A stretch of DNA of 64,000 bases from Guyanagaster necrorhizus (Eukaryota; Basidiomycota; Agaricomycetes; Agaricales; Physalacriaceae): contig NW_025064914.1 in assembly GCF_019112545.1 (NCBI RefSeq), positions 360,317 through 424,316 on the forward strand, read 5' to 3'. Every line of letters starts with the position of its first letter. The first letter of the stretch is position 1. The notes under the pieces are model-generated. The model did not search any database. It was not told where the DNA came from and saw nothing but the letters and a program-made list of their open reading frames with translations. This document shows, one piece after another, positions 22,241 through 33,867 of the stretch. Made by a program: the position numbers and the translations under genes.

Positions 22241-23961
22241 CCAGCCTGCTGGTTCCCTCCTAGAGGAGGATGACAAGGATGAGGAAGAAGGGATGGTGAG
22301 CAGTGAACCTCCAAGGGGATCGCCATATGACTCATCAGAGGAGACAGATCAAGAAGAGGTAAAAAGGTTGGCTCATGAAGAACAGGAGTGGGAATACCAA
22401 GAGTATTACCTGCAAGGGATAAATTTCTTATGGCGTGATGCTACCTGAGTAGCATCCTCTATGGGACAGTTATATTTACATTCAGACTCTAACGAACAAA
22501 CAGAAATTTTGAAACAGGCTTCCATGGACTATGCTGCCCAGCAGTATAACAGTCGACACCCCGAATATCCGATCAGCTGACCACCAGCTTACTGGGTGGC
22601 AACCATTGTATGACCAATGCTGCAAACTCCCTCTGTCAATCCAAGACGTGCTGCATACCAGGCCCCTTCGGTCTAAAGCATCCTAACAACATCCGACTAC
22701 TCCATACAGGCAACAGCAACACAGCTGACCCAATCCCAAACACAGCCGACTATGCCCCCAAACCTCTGGACCAGCAAAGGAAGCCGGCTTCTCAGGGGGC
22801 AGCCACTCTCAGACCAGGCTGGACTAAGCGGGAAAGGGAAGGAACCAATACAGGATGACCCTGAAGCTGTTCACCTCAGGTTCACCATATGAGACAGAGT
22901 AATCGTACGGGCTGATGAACCCAAAGAGAGTCTGGTCACTGATGACCACTCCTTACATTCATTCCTGGGACCACCAGTGGAATGGAACCAGCCACCATTT
23001 GATGGGTGGCTGAACCCTATGAGTGCCTTACCAAACAATGCCAATGTCCTTCAGTGCCACCCTGACCTCCTCTGAAAGCCCCACCCTTTTAAGGGGGTAT
23101 CTGACAACATCAATCAATTCCTGGTGGACTGCAAACAATATTTCAAGGTCTACATCGGATATCTAGGGACCGACATGAACAAGGTTGCCTTTGCCACTTC
23201 CTACCTAGAAGACAAAGCCAAAACATGGTGGATCCTCATTTCCCCAAACTTCTGATCCACCACAAGGGGTCACTACCAATATCTCTCCTGGCCAGTCTTC
23301 AAACACATGTTGAATGACAAATTCATTGATCTGGCAGTACAAGAAGTACATAAGCAGAAGATCAAGGAATACAAGATGAGAGACAAAGTGGCAACAGATT
23401 ACTTTGACGAGCTAGAACAGCTTGCTAAGCTGGCTGGAATATGGGAAGATGTCACAAACAATGGGAGGATGGTCGAAGCACTCAAGCGAGGGGTCCCCTC
23501 CTCATACCTCATGATGATCTCTGCAATGGGCATCAGGATGCTGATGCCAGTCAGATACAACGAATGGAAGGAGAGGATCATCGAGATGTACAAGGAGTGA
23601 CAAAGGCAGAAAGCAGAAGTGTCGACACTGCAAGACTACCCCAAGAAACCGACCCTGCCAACCCTGAACAAGTCAGGGCAAACTGCTGGGAAATCATCGG
23701 GATCCCCTCAGCCGTTGACCTATGGGAGTCAGAAGACTGGAACTGGAACGACATACACCAGTGCCAATGGACATCGACCAAATGAAAAAGGAGGGGAAAT
23801 GCTTCAACTGTGGGCAGAAGGGCTACATGGCCAAGGACTGCCCAAAGAAGAAGCATACCTGCAAGGACATCAGGGCCCAGATTGCTGAGCTGCAAAAAGA
23901 AGAAGAAGGGCTGGGGCCAGAGATGAAAATCAAAGAAGTAAAAGACATGGCCAGTCAGTGA
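22241..23961 (+). pseudogene. Element A gag (decayed)
   Basis: This is the structural protein of the virus-like particle. It is recognisable by close similarity to the gag of B: FDGWLNPMSALP, FLVDCKQYFKVYIGYLG, DKAKTWWILISPNF, MLNDKFIDLAVQEVHKQK and VATDYFDELEQLAKL. A zinc knuckle reads CFNCGQKGYMAKDC, in which the His ligand has become Tyr (CAC to TAC). Several TGA/TAG stops interrupt it, and a one-base shift occurs near 23600-23730. The terminal TGA is at 23959-23961; pol follows in the -1 frame. Confidence 0.85.
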
Positions 23962-25946
23962 ACAGTTCCACTAGACTGGCCAAAGAAGCAATAGATGTAC
24001 CCCCTGTGACTGCTAGCTGGACTTATGATATTCCTGTAGTTATGAAAATGTCACATATGCATTCGAATATACCTGGACCGCTTAACAAACACACTGATGA
24101 ACTGTCAAATGAAACTCAAATGCCCCTGGGCCAAACAAGAGCAGAGAGCCTGAAAACTTGGCTCAAACCATTTGACACCGAATGGACTTGGTGAGCTGTT
24201 AGGGAAGCAGGAACAGAAGAAGCTGCCAAAGCAGTGCTTGCCAACTGGGTCCATAAAACCTGAGTTGAGGAGGCCACCAGTGAGAACATAGAGGGGATAT
24301 GAAAGGCAGAATGACAAAAGGCTCTCGAGTGGCTTGACAAACTACATGGACCCCGAAAATTCATTTGTCACTCCAAAACTGCTGGGCAAGACCTAACCAC
24401 CAAAGCCCAGATCAAGACCCTGACTGCACACAGCCTACACTCAGTCACTGCCCTGATTGACAGTGGATGTACCAGAAGTTCAATCAACCAGGCCTTCATT
24501 GATAAACACAAACTCCCAACCTGAGCAATGGCAGCACCTATCTCTGTATACAACACCGATGGGACAAAAAATCAGGCCAGATCTATCACCGAGTTCGTCA
24601 AACTCTGACTTATGATCGGAGACCACTTGGAATGGCTAGATCTGGCTGTAACAGATCTCAGGACAAAGGAAATCTTCCTAGGACATGATTGGTTAATATG
24701 GCACAACCCCTTGATAAACTGGAAAACCAGATGAATCACCTTTGCCTGGTGCCGATGCCAGAAGATTCCATTTGAATTACCTGATGAAGATCCTGAGGAT
24801 AGATGGGACAAGGAGATGGAGGATGGAGAAACCATCCTCGCCATAAATCTGCAGGAGGAAATACACATCCAGGTGGTCCACCATGCTAATAATCTGGTGG
24901 CCAAGGCCTATGAGGGGAGAGAGGAAAAGTCTTTCAAAGAAATGGTCCTGGAGTGGGCACATGACTATCAGGACCTCTTCGAAAAGGAAAGCTTTGACAA
25001 GTTACCGAACCCCAAACCCTGGGACCATGTGATCAAGTTAATCCCAAACATGAGCACCAACCTAGATTGCAAAACGTATCCACTCAGCAATCTGGAGCAA
25101 CAGGAACTCGACAAGTTCCTTGATGAAAATTTATCCAGTGGATGTATTCAACCCTCCAAATCCCCTATGGCATCACCATTCTTTTTTGTAAAAAAGAAGG
25201 ATGGCAAACTATGACCTGTTCAGGATTATCGCAAACTAAATGAGATGACAATTAAAAACCGATATCCGTTACCCCTCATCTCAGAGCTAATGGACAAACT
25301 TCAGGGCACTAGATATTACACCAAGCTAGACATCTGGTGGGGATATAACAATGTTCGAATCAAGGAGGGAGACAAATGGAAGGCCACCTTTAGGACAAAC
25401 TGAGGGCTATTCAAACCTATGGTCATGTTCTTTGGGCTCACCAACTCCCCTGCGACCTTTCAATGGATGATGAATGACATATTCAAGGAACTCATCACTA
25501 TGGGGAAGGTCACCATCTACCTGGACGATATTCTAATCATGTCCAAAACAAGGGAAGAGCACAGAGAGCTAGTATGATGAGTACTAGCCCTTATGAGGAA
25601 ACATCGCCTATTCCTCAAAGTGGAGAAGTGCGAGTTTGAAGTATCAGAGATGGAATACCTTGGGGTGATCATAAGCAAAGGAAGCATTCAAATGGATCCA
25701 ATCAAGGTACAGGGAGTAACGGAGTGGCTGAAACCCAACAAGAAGAAGGAATTACAATCCTTCCTTGGATTCACCAACTTTTACCAATGGTTTATCCGAG
25801 ACTATAGCAAGGTAGTATGGCCAATGACACAACTCACTGGTAACATGCCATGGGCCTGGGGGCCCACACAGCAATCCGCGTTCAATGACCTGAAACGCCA
25901 CCTTGTGGAGGACATCGTACTTGCCATCCCCATGCAAGATGGAAAG
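23958..25946 (+). pseudogene. Element A pol, 5' part: protease, RT, start of RNase H (decayed)
   Basis: The frame begins in the -1 phase relative to gag, overlapping its stop. It encodes a retropepsin-like protease with the DSG triad (ALIDSGCTRSSINQAF near 24450) and FLGHDWLIWHNPLINWK. The reverse transcriptase follows, with [51 protein letters not shown], the catalytic YLDDILIM (about 25520) and [15 protein letters not shown]. There are at least ten stops. The frame is cut at PMQDGK by the insertion of element B and continues at 34099. Confidence 0.9.
25942..25946. repeat. Target-site duplication of element B, left (GAAAG)
   Basis: The same five bases follow the right LTR of B at 34094-34098. 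Removing B and one copy rejoins the element A frame PMQDGK to FQVEADSS without loss. Confidence 0.95.
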
Positions 25947-26357
25947 TGTTATGCCCAAGCGTCACGTGGACTGATACACGTGATAAACAGATGTTCCTTC
26001 GCACTTCGAGGAATCACCTGAGTTCACTTATATGTATACCCGAATGGTGTGACTCAAGGTCAGAAGTAGACTCGAGGTAGAATGATGTGAATAAACTTTA
26101 GCTCGAAGCTGGGGTATCCCAGCGAGAGCTGCTAGTCTTAAATATCATACAGGTGATGCTAATAATATAACTACTAATTGTATCGGTCTGTGTCCATGGT
26201 GCCCGTTGTCCTTGAGCATCGTTGTCGTACATAAAAGGGTAATTGTGTATCATCGAGCGTCATTGTCTTCAGTCGACAGTGCTTACTAAGCATGTCTCGT
26301 GCTATGACTAAGCATAAATAGGGGTAAAAAGGAAGGAAAGTAGGAAAAATCGTAACA
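25947..26357 (-). repeat. Element B 3' LTR, 411 bp
   Basis: On the minus strand it starts TGTTACGATT and ends GGGCATAACA. It contains TATTTAAG, 34 nt before AGCTTCGAGCTAA (the minus-strand reading of 26098-26110). It differs from the visible part of the other LTR (33868-34093) at five positions only, all of them CG versus CA on the plus strand. Confidence 0.95.
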
Positions 26358-26370
26358 TTACCCCCACCTT
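26358..26370 (-). other. Element B polypurine tract
   Basis: The minus-strand reading is AAGGTGGGGGTAA, directly before the 3' LTR. It primes plus-strand DNA synthesis. Element A has AAGGGGAGGGTAA at the same place (36021-36033). Confidence 0.8.
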
Positions 26371-26390
26371 AAGACCATCGTCCCGATGGT

Positions 26391-29300
26391 TTAATTTAGG
26401 GATAGCTCGTAGTCTTGTATTGCCTGGTCCGCTGACATGTGTTTTTCGTTGACCCACTGATTTGATTCTGGCCCGTAGCCCTTCCAACTAACAAGGTAAT
26501 CCACCGTTGTTGTCATACCGCCTCCTTTTGCCTTGATTTTGCGTAATTTATGGTTGAGTACTTGGTCAACTTCATAATGTTCCTCGTCATTGACAAGTAT
26601 CGGAGGCGGTGGCGGTGGTTTTTGTTGGTTGGGGAATGCAGGTGTAATGAAGGGTGTTAGGAGGATTTCGTTGAACACGTCGTGGATTTTCCAGGAATTT
26701 GGCAGTTTCAGTTTATATGCAGAGACACCGACTTTGGCGAGGACCGGGAAGGGCCCGGTGCGTTTGTCGGCGAGCTTTCGTTTGGGTCGCGGAAGATGGA
26801 GGTTGGTCGTATCGAGCCATACAAGATCACTGATGTTATATGTGTGTGATGGTTTCTTGTGCTTATCGTACTGTTTTTTCATTGTAGCGGCTGCTTTTTC
26901 GAGGGCCGCTTTGGTTTCAGAGTGTATTGTTTGCATTGTGTTGGCGAAGTCTTTGGAGGCTGGGGTAGAGGATTGGAGTTGTGTTTTCTGGGAAAGGTGG
27001 GGATGACGCCCGTGATTGATAAAGAAAGGGGTCTTCCCTGTTGCCGAGTGGATGTGATTGTTGTGTTGGAATGCGGCGAGCGCTAACCACTCGGTCCAGT
27101 CGTCTTGCCGGTAGTTGATAAATAACCGTAGGTATTTCTCAACTTCCTGGTTGGCCCGTTCTGTCTGTCCATCAGTTTGGGGGTGGTATGCTGTGGACGC
27201 GTTTTGGCGTATATTGAAAAGTCGATATAGGTCCGTCATGAATTTCGAGACGAACTGTGGACCTCGGTCTGAAATGACGACCTGTGGCATACCGTGTTTT
27301 GCGTATACCTCATCACGTAAGATCTTGGCCCATCCTTCGGACGTAAGTTCCGTGGAGCAAGCAATTGGTATGATGGCTTTTGAAAACCGATCGACGATGA
27401 TGATGATGGCGTCATACCCCTGACTCTCCGGCAAACCGGTGATCATGTCTACTGATATGTGAGTCCACGGGGCACTGGGAACTTCGTTTGGATGTAGGGG
27501 TGCGGCTCAGGGTTGGTTTGACGATTTCCCCCTTTGACAGGTTTTGCACGCCTTTACATAATTGGTGATGTCCTTGTCGAGTTTTGGCCACCAGTACTCC
27601 CGTAGTACCAATTCTTTTGTTTTTGCCACCCCTGGATGCCCCACTGTCGCGTGGTCGTGGAACTGTCCGATGATTTCCCTCTGGAGGTTGTGTTTCCGAG
27701 GTATGTAAATTCGTCCATCATATCGGATCATTCCTTCCTCCATTACTAGCCCTCGCTCATGATTTAGAGAGGGAGCGATCCGTTGATCCCATTTGTGAGG
27801 ATCACGGGTCGCACTTTTAATCCGCTCGTGGATCTCGGCTTCCGTTGGCATGATCATGGCATGGAAGTGCTCTGGTCGAAGGATTACGACTCCCTCATTG
27901 TCCCGTCCCCCTTGATCATGATCGGCCCTTCGGCTCAGCAGGTCCGCCTTTTTATTGGCTACGCCTGGTTTGTGGTGCAGACTATACTGGTACTGGGTTA
28001 GCTCTGTAACCCATCGTGCCTGTCGTTGGTTCAATTTCTGTGGTTGACGGAAATATCGTAGGTTCTGGTGGTCCGTCCAGATTTCGAAAGTTTCTACTGC
28101 CCTGATTAGGTAGTGTCGCCACTCTTCGAGGGCCAGCATGATAGCAAGCAGTTCCTTGTCGTAAATCTCATAGTTCCTTTCCGTGACTGATAGCGCTTTG
28201 GAGAAGAATGCGACTGGTCGCCACCTTCCTTCCTGTTCTTGGGATAGGACGGCTCCAATGGCTCCTTCACTGGAGTCCGCTTCCACCTTGAATTTTCCAT
28301 TGTTTGTCGGTATCGCAAGCACCACGTCCTCAGCCAACCGCCGCTTGAGGTCTTCAAAGGCATTTTGCTGGGATAACCCCCAAGACCAAGGGGCATTGCC
28401 GGTTAGCTGTGTCATGGGTCAAACGACCTTGCTGTAATCCCGTATGAAGCGTCGGTAGAAGTTCGTGAAGCCGAGGAAGGATTGGAGTTCCTTCTTCTTG
28501 GTTGGCTCTGGCCATTCCGTTACCCCCTTGATCTTTACGGGGTCCATTCGGATGCTCCCTTCTGCGATGATTACCCCTAGATATTCGGTTTCTGTTGTTT
28601 CGAATTCGCATTTCTCGGCTTTGAGGAAGAGTTTATGCTGCCTCATCAGCTCGAGTACCCTTCGGACTAGGGTCCGGTGTTCCTCCCTCGTCTTTGACAT
28701 AATCAGGATGTCGTCAAGGTATATAGTGACCTTTCCGGTGGCGATGAGGTCCTTGAATATATCGTTCATCATCCACTGGAAGGTTGCAGGGGAGTTGGTG
28801 AGACCAAAGAACATCACCATGGGCTCGAAGAGTCCGCGATTAGTCCTGAAAGCCGCCTTCCATTCATCTCCTTCTTTGATGCGAATGTTGTTGTATCCCC
28901 ATCGTACGTCCAGTTTGGTATAGTATCTAGCCCCCCGAAGCTTGTCCATCAGCTCGGAGATCAAGGGAAGGGGGTAACGATTTTTAATGGTCATTTCGTT
29001 GAGTTTCCGATAATCCTGAATGGGTCTGAGCTTCCCATCCTTCTTTTTAACGAAGAAGAATGGTGACGCCATAGGGGATTTAGACGTGCGAATTCACCCA
29101 CTGGATAGGTTCTCGTCGAGAAACTTATCCAGTTCCTGCTGCTCGGTGCTGCTAAGCAGATAGGTCTTGCAGTCAAGGTTGGCATTTGCGTTTGGGATCA
29201 GTTCTATGGCGTGGTCCCATGGCTTTGGTTCAGGTAGTTCGTCAAAGTTTTCTTTGGCAAACAGATCCTGGTAGTCCTGCACCCACGAGGGGACCATCTC

Positions 29301-30278
29301 TTCAAACGTCCTCTCTTCTTTTAGCTGATTGGCCCGAGCAGCCAAGTCGTTGGCATGATGCATAGCTCGGCAGTGTGTCCCTGGTTGCATATCCACCGCC
29401 AGGATAGTTTCCCCGTCCTCCATTTCTTCATCCCAGTGGTCGTCGGGATCTTCGTCTGGTAGCTCAAATGGGATTTTTCGGCACCTACACCTGGCGAACG
29501 TGATCCGTCCGGTTTTCCAGTTGATAAGCGGGTTGTGCCTTATCAACCAGTCATGTCCAAGGAAGACTTCCTTGGATCCGAGATCCGTGACTGCAAGGTC
29601 AATTCGTTCGGCATGGTCCCCGATGGTTAACCGGAGCTCGACAAATTCGGTAATGGACCCGGCTTGATTTTTTGTTCCATCCGCATTGAAGACCGGGATT
29701 GGGGTGGCTGTGGCACGGGTTGGGATATGGTTTTTTTCTACGAAGGCTCGATTGATCGAGCTCCCGGTGCATCCGCTGTCCACGAGCATGGTTACTTCGT
29801 GCGAGGTTCGATTGGTTAGTGTCTCGATCCTGGCTTTAACGATGAGGTCTCATCCCGTGGTTTTCATCCGTCGGATGAATCGTTGGGGTCCCCGGAGCTC
29901 GTCGAGCCACTCCAAGGCTTGACACCTTTCTGCCTTCCTTATCCCTTCGATTACTTCGTCTACTACTTCTTCGGCTCTGGTCTGATGTATCCAATTCCTG
30001 AGTGCGGCTTTCGCCGTTGCTTCGTCTTTGGCTTCTTTGATGGCCCTCCAGGTCCATTCAGTGTCGAACGGTTTGAGCCATGATTTGGGGCTTGCTGCCC
30101 CTGTTCGGCCCGTGGGCGTTTGAGTCTGTTCTTGCAATTCTTCGGTGTGCTTGTCAACTGTGGGTATATTCGAATGCGCTTTGTACATAGGAGTAACTAC
30201 AGAAATACTATCAGTCCGGCTAGCGGCTGGAATTGGCACACCATGAACTTGTGCGGCCGACCTAGTGGAATTGCACAC
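26391..30278 (-). pseudogene. Element B pol: protease-RT-RNase H-integrase-chromodomain, four TGA stops
   Basis: It is in the -1 phase relative to gag, overlapping the gag TAG by one base. Order: linker with WLKPFDTEWTWRAIKE; retropepsin with MLVDSGCTGSSIN (about 29789) and FLGHDWLIRHNPLINWK; RT with [36 protein letters not shown] and YLDDILIM (about 28700-28723); RNase H with VEADSSEGAIGAVLSQ and YDKELLAIMLALEEW. The integrase follows with its HHCC zinc domain (HATVGHPG ... CKTCQRGK), a core with SVDMITG, VVISDRGPQF and QTERANQEVEKYLR (D,D,E), and a C-terminal chromodomain with YEVDQVLNHK and DYLVSWKGYGPESNQWV. TGA codons at 29850-29852, 29091-29093, 28416-28418 and 27504-27506 break it. At each place element A or the context points to an Arg CGN codon. 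Chromodomains target integration to modified chromatin. Confidence 0.93.
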
Positions 30279-32060
30279 TAGTCGGCCCCCCCTTTTACCT
30301 CCTCTATCTTGGTTTCCTTGCCGAGTTCTTCATCCTCTTTCTGCAACTCAGCGATTTGCGCCCGTATGTCTTCGTGGGTTCGCTTCTTCTTTGGGCAGTC
30401 TTTGGCCATGTGGCCCTTCAGCCCGCAGTTAAAACACTTCCCTTCTTTCTTCATTTGATCGATGTCCATTGGCTTCCCGGCACCGGTATAAGTGGTTCCC
30501 GTTCCAGTCTTTTGGGTGCCGTAGTTTGCGGTCGTGGGAGTTTCTGATGGTTTCCCGACAGTTTGCCCCGACTTGTTCGGGGTTGGCGGTGTCGACTTCT
30601 TGCCATATTCCTGCAAGGTCGATGCCTCCGCTTTCTGCCTTTGCCTCTCCTTGTACATTTCGACGATCCTCTCCTTCCATTCGTCGTAGCCTACGGGCAT
30701 CAGTATTTTGACGCCCATGGCTGAGATCATCATAAGGTACGAGGATGGAACTCCCCGCTTGAGGGCTTCTACCATTCTCCTGTCGTTCACGGTATCTTCC
30801 CTGATCCCTATGAGTTTAGTGAGCCGTTCCAGCTCGTCAAAGTAATCGGTGGCCGCTTTATCTCCCATCTTGTACTCCTTGATCTTCTGTTTATGTACTT
30901 CTTGAACGGCAGGGTCGATAAATTTGTCGTTCAGCATGCGTTTAAAGACTGGCCACGAGGGATACCGGTAATGTTCCCTGGTGGTGGATCGGAAGTTCGG
31001 GGAGATGAGGATCCACCACGTCTTGGCCTTGTCTTCTAGATAGGAAGTGGTGAAGGCGACTTTGTTCATGTCGGTCCCAATGTATCCGACGTAGACTTCG
31101 AAGTACTGTTCGCAGTCTACCAGGAATCGGTCGATGTCGTCAGAGGCCCCCTTGAAGGGTCGCGGTTTTCGAAGGAGGTCGGGATGGCATTGTAAGACGT
31201 TGGGATTGTACGGGAGTGCTCCCATCGGGTTGGGCCATCCGTCGAATGGTGGTTGTTTCCATTCCGCAGGTGGTCTGGGGAAGGAGTGCAGGGAATTGTC
31301 GTCTGCGATGGGGCTCCCTTTTGGATCGGTTACCCGGACGATTACCCCATCCCGTATTGTGAATCCGAGGCAGATCGCCTCGGGGTCGTCCCGAATGGGG
31401 TCCTTCCCACTCGATTCTGCTTGATCCGGGGGAGGCTGTCCGCCAAGGAGTCGACTTCCTTTCTTGGTCCAAGGGTTTTGGGTTTGAGCGGCTTGCCATG
31501 CTGGTCGATTTCTTGTTCGGATGAGCCGTGAAGCCGTGCTTCGGATTGACGGGTTGTTGTCGGCCCAACTCCGGATAGAGGGGGTGACGTAAATGGCCTG
31601 TTTCAGTGGGATGGGGGGGGTACACGGCATTGGTGCCAGTACCCTTGGTTCGTTGTCAGGCCGATATGGGGGTATTGGCACGAGGGGGTCTTCCGGGTGC
31701 CGTCACCCATATTCCCTCCATGTGTATTCCATCGCGGCATACTGTAGAATTTTTTCTTTTTCAGTTCCTACCGCATACCTGTACTCAAGTCCTAAGGACG
31801 TCGCTTGCCAGCGCGCGTCCTGCCACAAGTAATTCCTCCCCTGCTCATACAACTCCTGGTATTCCTTGCTCCTGGCCCTCTCGATTTCTTCTCACAATGC
31901 TTCTTCATCTGTGTCTTCTCCTGCTCGTTCCAGCCGTTGCCGATATAGATCATCACTGTCCTCGTCGTCCTCCTCGTCGCCCTCATCCCCGCTGTCCCCT
32001 TCCATGAGGAGGGAACTGACGGGCGGGTCGTAGATGGACGGTACGAGAGGACGAAGGGTC
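30278..32060 (-). pseudogene. Element B gag, two TGA stops
   Basis: This is the capsid/nucleocapsid protein. The conserved part starts near an acidic stretch (GDEGDEEDDEDSDDLYRQR, about 32000). It continues through KEYQELYEQGRNYLWQDAR, FDGWPNPMGALPYNPN, FLVDCEQYFEVYVGYIG, DKAKTWWILISPNFR, YFDELERLTKLIG and PSSYLMMISAMGVKILMP to an intact CCHC knuckle, CFNCGLKGHMAKDC (about 30395-30440). It ends at the TAG 30278-30280. TGA at 31892-31894 and 31703-31705 interrupt it; both read as former CGA. Upstream of 32060 the same frame stays open to 33313, antiphase to ORF1, so the true start is uncertain. A run of AAAA then G7 lies about 10 nt before the stop and could promote the -1 shift into pol. Confidence 0.88.
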
Positions 32061-33515
32061 GTCGGGGACCCTTCCGTTGACTTGGGTACTAGGCCCGTCG
32101 TCCCCTCGGTCGCTGGTCCGGGCGATGGGAGGGCTTCTGAGCCGACTGTAACGCGTCCCTCCGCGCGCTCTCGTCTCCTCCAGTTCTCGGCTATAGCGGC
32201 CGAAGAGTCGCTGAAACTCGGGGTTAAGGAATTGTCGAGTGACCCTGCTGCCCAGGAATCGCTGGAGAGCCCTGTCGGAGACGTGGGCATTGTCAGGTAC
32301 TCAGAGCCCGTAGGCTCCGAGGACAGAGTCGGCGTCCGAGGAGATGGTGTCGGTGCGGGCGGGGTATTCAAGGTCGATGGTCTGGGGTTCTCCTGTTCTT
32401 CCGCGCCTAATGGCCTCGTCCCAGCTGACAATGCTGGCAGGTCCTGTCCATGGATCATCCTCTGAGTCGGGTTCCCTGAAAGGGGATCCGGAGTCGGTGC
32501 GGAGCTCGTACTCCCTAGGGGAAGCTGACCCCATTCTTTCGATCTCTTCTCTCCTTCTCTGTGCTCGTCCTTGTCGGTCATACTCTGCAGCTTCATACCG
32601 CTCTCAGGCTTCTTCTCGGATGTAGTCAGCGAGCTCTTCCTGAGTTCGCCTAATATCCTCCTCTTGCTCTTGGTTCTGCTGCTGCTGTCTGACTGCTTCA
32701 TCGTAATCAAAGGGGACGTTGAGGTCCCACTCTGGGAATATCCTCTGTATGATCCTTCTCGTGGTGGCCCTTCCCCTCTCGCTGGCAGTTCCGGTCTTGG
32801 GCTCACTTCCCATGTGGAGGTGTCGATATGGGTCTCCTGCTGCGGAGATGGCGATGTCCGCGTTGTCGTAGTCGGGATGAATGTCTCTTCCTCGTGGGTT
32901 ATCGACCCCCAGCCTGCTAACGGACGGGCTGGAGCCAGAATTTGGCTTGGTGGGGGTTTCGGGGGGGTTCTGGGGGGGGTCAGGACTTTCGCGGGGTCCC
33001 GCAGCCATCCGAGCGGCATCAAGGGAGTCCCGAGCACGGTTTCCAACCCCTGAGGGAACTGGGGAGGTGGAATGTTCGGGGGAGCTGGCCGGAGTGACGT
33101 AGTTGGAGACCTCGGCAGGCTCCTGAGCAACGTTCGTCGTCCACGGGTTCCAGAACCCTGTGAGAGCAGGGTGGCAGTCTCCGATGTGTCGTCGGGGGTG
33201 TTTGGGTCCTTCCTCCTCATAAAGGCTCCTCTGATCCGGGTTGCTATTCCCGGCTTCTGGTACGGGTCCCCCTTGCGGGAAGAAGGACGTTCTGGCGGAG
33301 GGGGGGATGTCATGGAAGGGGAGATCGGGGGTTACGTTGCGTAGAATTTGCTGGATGTGTTGGAACGCCTGATAGTGCCTGACTATCCAAGCTGCTACTG
33401 ACTGTCGTCTGTGGCAAAGGGTGATGATGGCCAAGAGACCGAGTAATGTTCCGATGATGGAAGCTATTAACTCGAAGAAGTCGTGATTTAGGTCTGCAGT
33501 TGTTACTGGCGGCAT
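31983..33515 (-). pseudogene. Element B ORF1: membrane-anchored, coiled-coil-like protein of unknown function
   Basis: It starts at ATG 33513-33515, about 37 nt before the N gap. Residues 1-12 are MPPVTTADLNHD. Residues about 13-34 are hydrophobic (IASIIGTLLGLLAIITLC), then RHYQAFQHIQQILRNVTPDL. A Pro/Ser-rich middle follows, then RIIQRIFPEWDLNVPFDYD and a long Gln/Glu/Arg-rich helix-prone stretch (QQQQNQEQEEDIRRTQEELA). TGA codons at 32604-32606 and 32301-32303 (after SVLGAYGL) interrupt it, and the frame finally closes at 31983. Element A has the same landmarks in the same frame, including sequence beyond the YGL stop, so the frame was translated. I know of no function. A membrane or particle-assembly role is speculation. 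Gag follows in the +1 frame. Confidence 0.6.
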
Positions 33516-33552
33516 TCGGTTTCTCAGCACAATTGGGCTTGAGAAAGGGAAG

Positions 33553-33867
33553 NNNNNNNNNNNNNNNNNNNNNNNNNNNNNNNNNNNNNNNNNNNNNNNN
33601 NNNNNNNNNNNNNNNNNNNNNNNNNNNNNNNNNNNNNNNNNNNNNNNNNNNNNNNNNNNNNNNNNNNNNNNNNNNNNNNNNNNNNNNNNNNNNNNNNNNN
33701 NNNNNNNNNNNNNNNNNNNNNNNNNNNNNNNNNNNNNNNNNNNNNNNNNNNNNNNNNNNNNNNNNNNNNNNNNNNNNNNNNNNNNNNNNNNNNNNNNNNN
33801 NNNNNNNNNNNNNNNNNNNNNNNNNNNNNNNNNNNNNNNNNNNNNNNNNNNNNNNNNNNNNNNNNNN
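33553..33867. other. Assembly gap, 315 N
   Basis: The gap covers the 5' UTR and primer-binding site of element B and the first part of its 5' LTR. By comparison with the other LTR, about 185 bp of LTR are missing. That leaves roughly 130 bp for the leader if the gap size is real, more than the corresponding leader of element A (about 56 bp), so the gap length may be an estimate. Confidence 0.95.

Larger units (their letters stand above)
20340..25946 (+). mobile_element. Element A, 5' part: decayed Ty3/gypsy chromovirus
   Basis: The order is 5' LTR, primer-binding site, extra ORF1, gag, then protease, RT and the beginning of RNase H. The element is interrupted at 25946 by element B and resumes at 34099, ending at 36459. 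Without the insertion it is about 7.97 kb. Coding frames carry many TGA, TAG and TAA stops, most explained by C-to-T or G-to-A changes. Gag, protease, RT, integrase and a C-terminal chromodomain can all be read through these stops, so the element was complete when it arrived. It is the older host of the nested pair. Confidence 0.95.

Noticed and set aside
26590..32625. Many plus-strand frames over element B
   Set aside because: They are antisense shadows of gag and pol on the minus strand and contain no domains.
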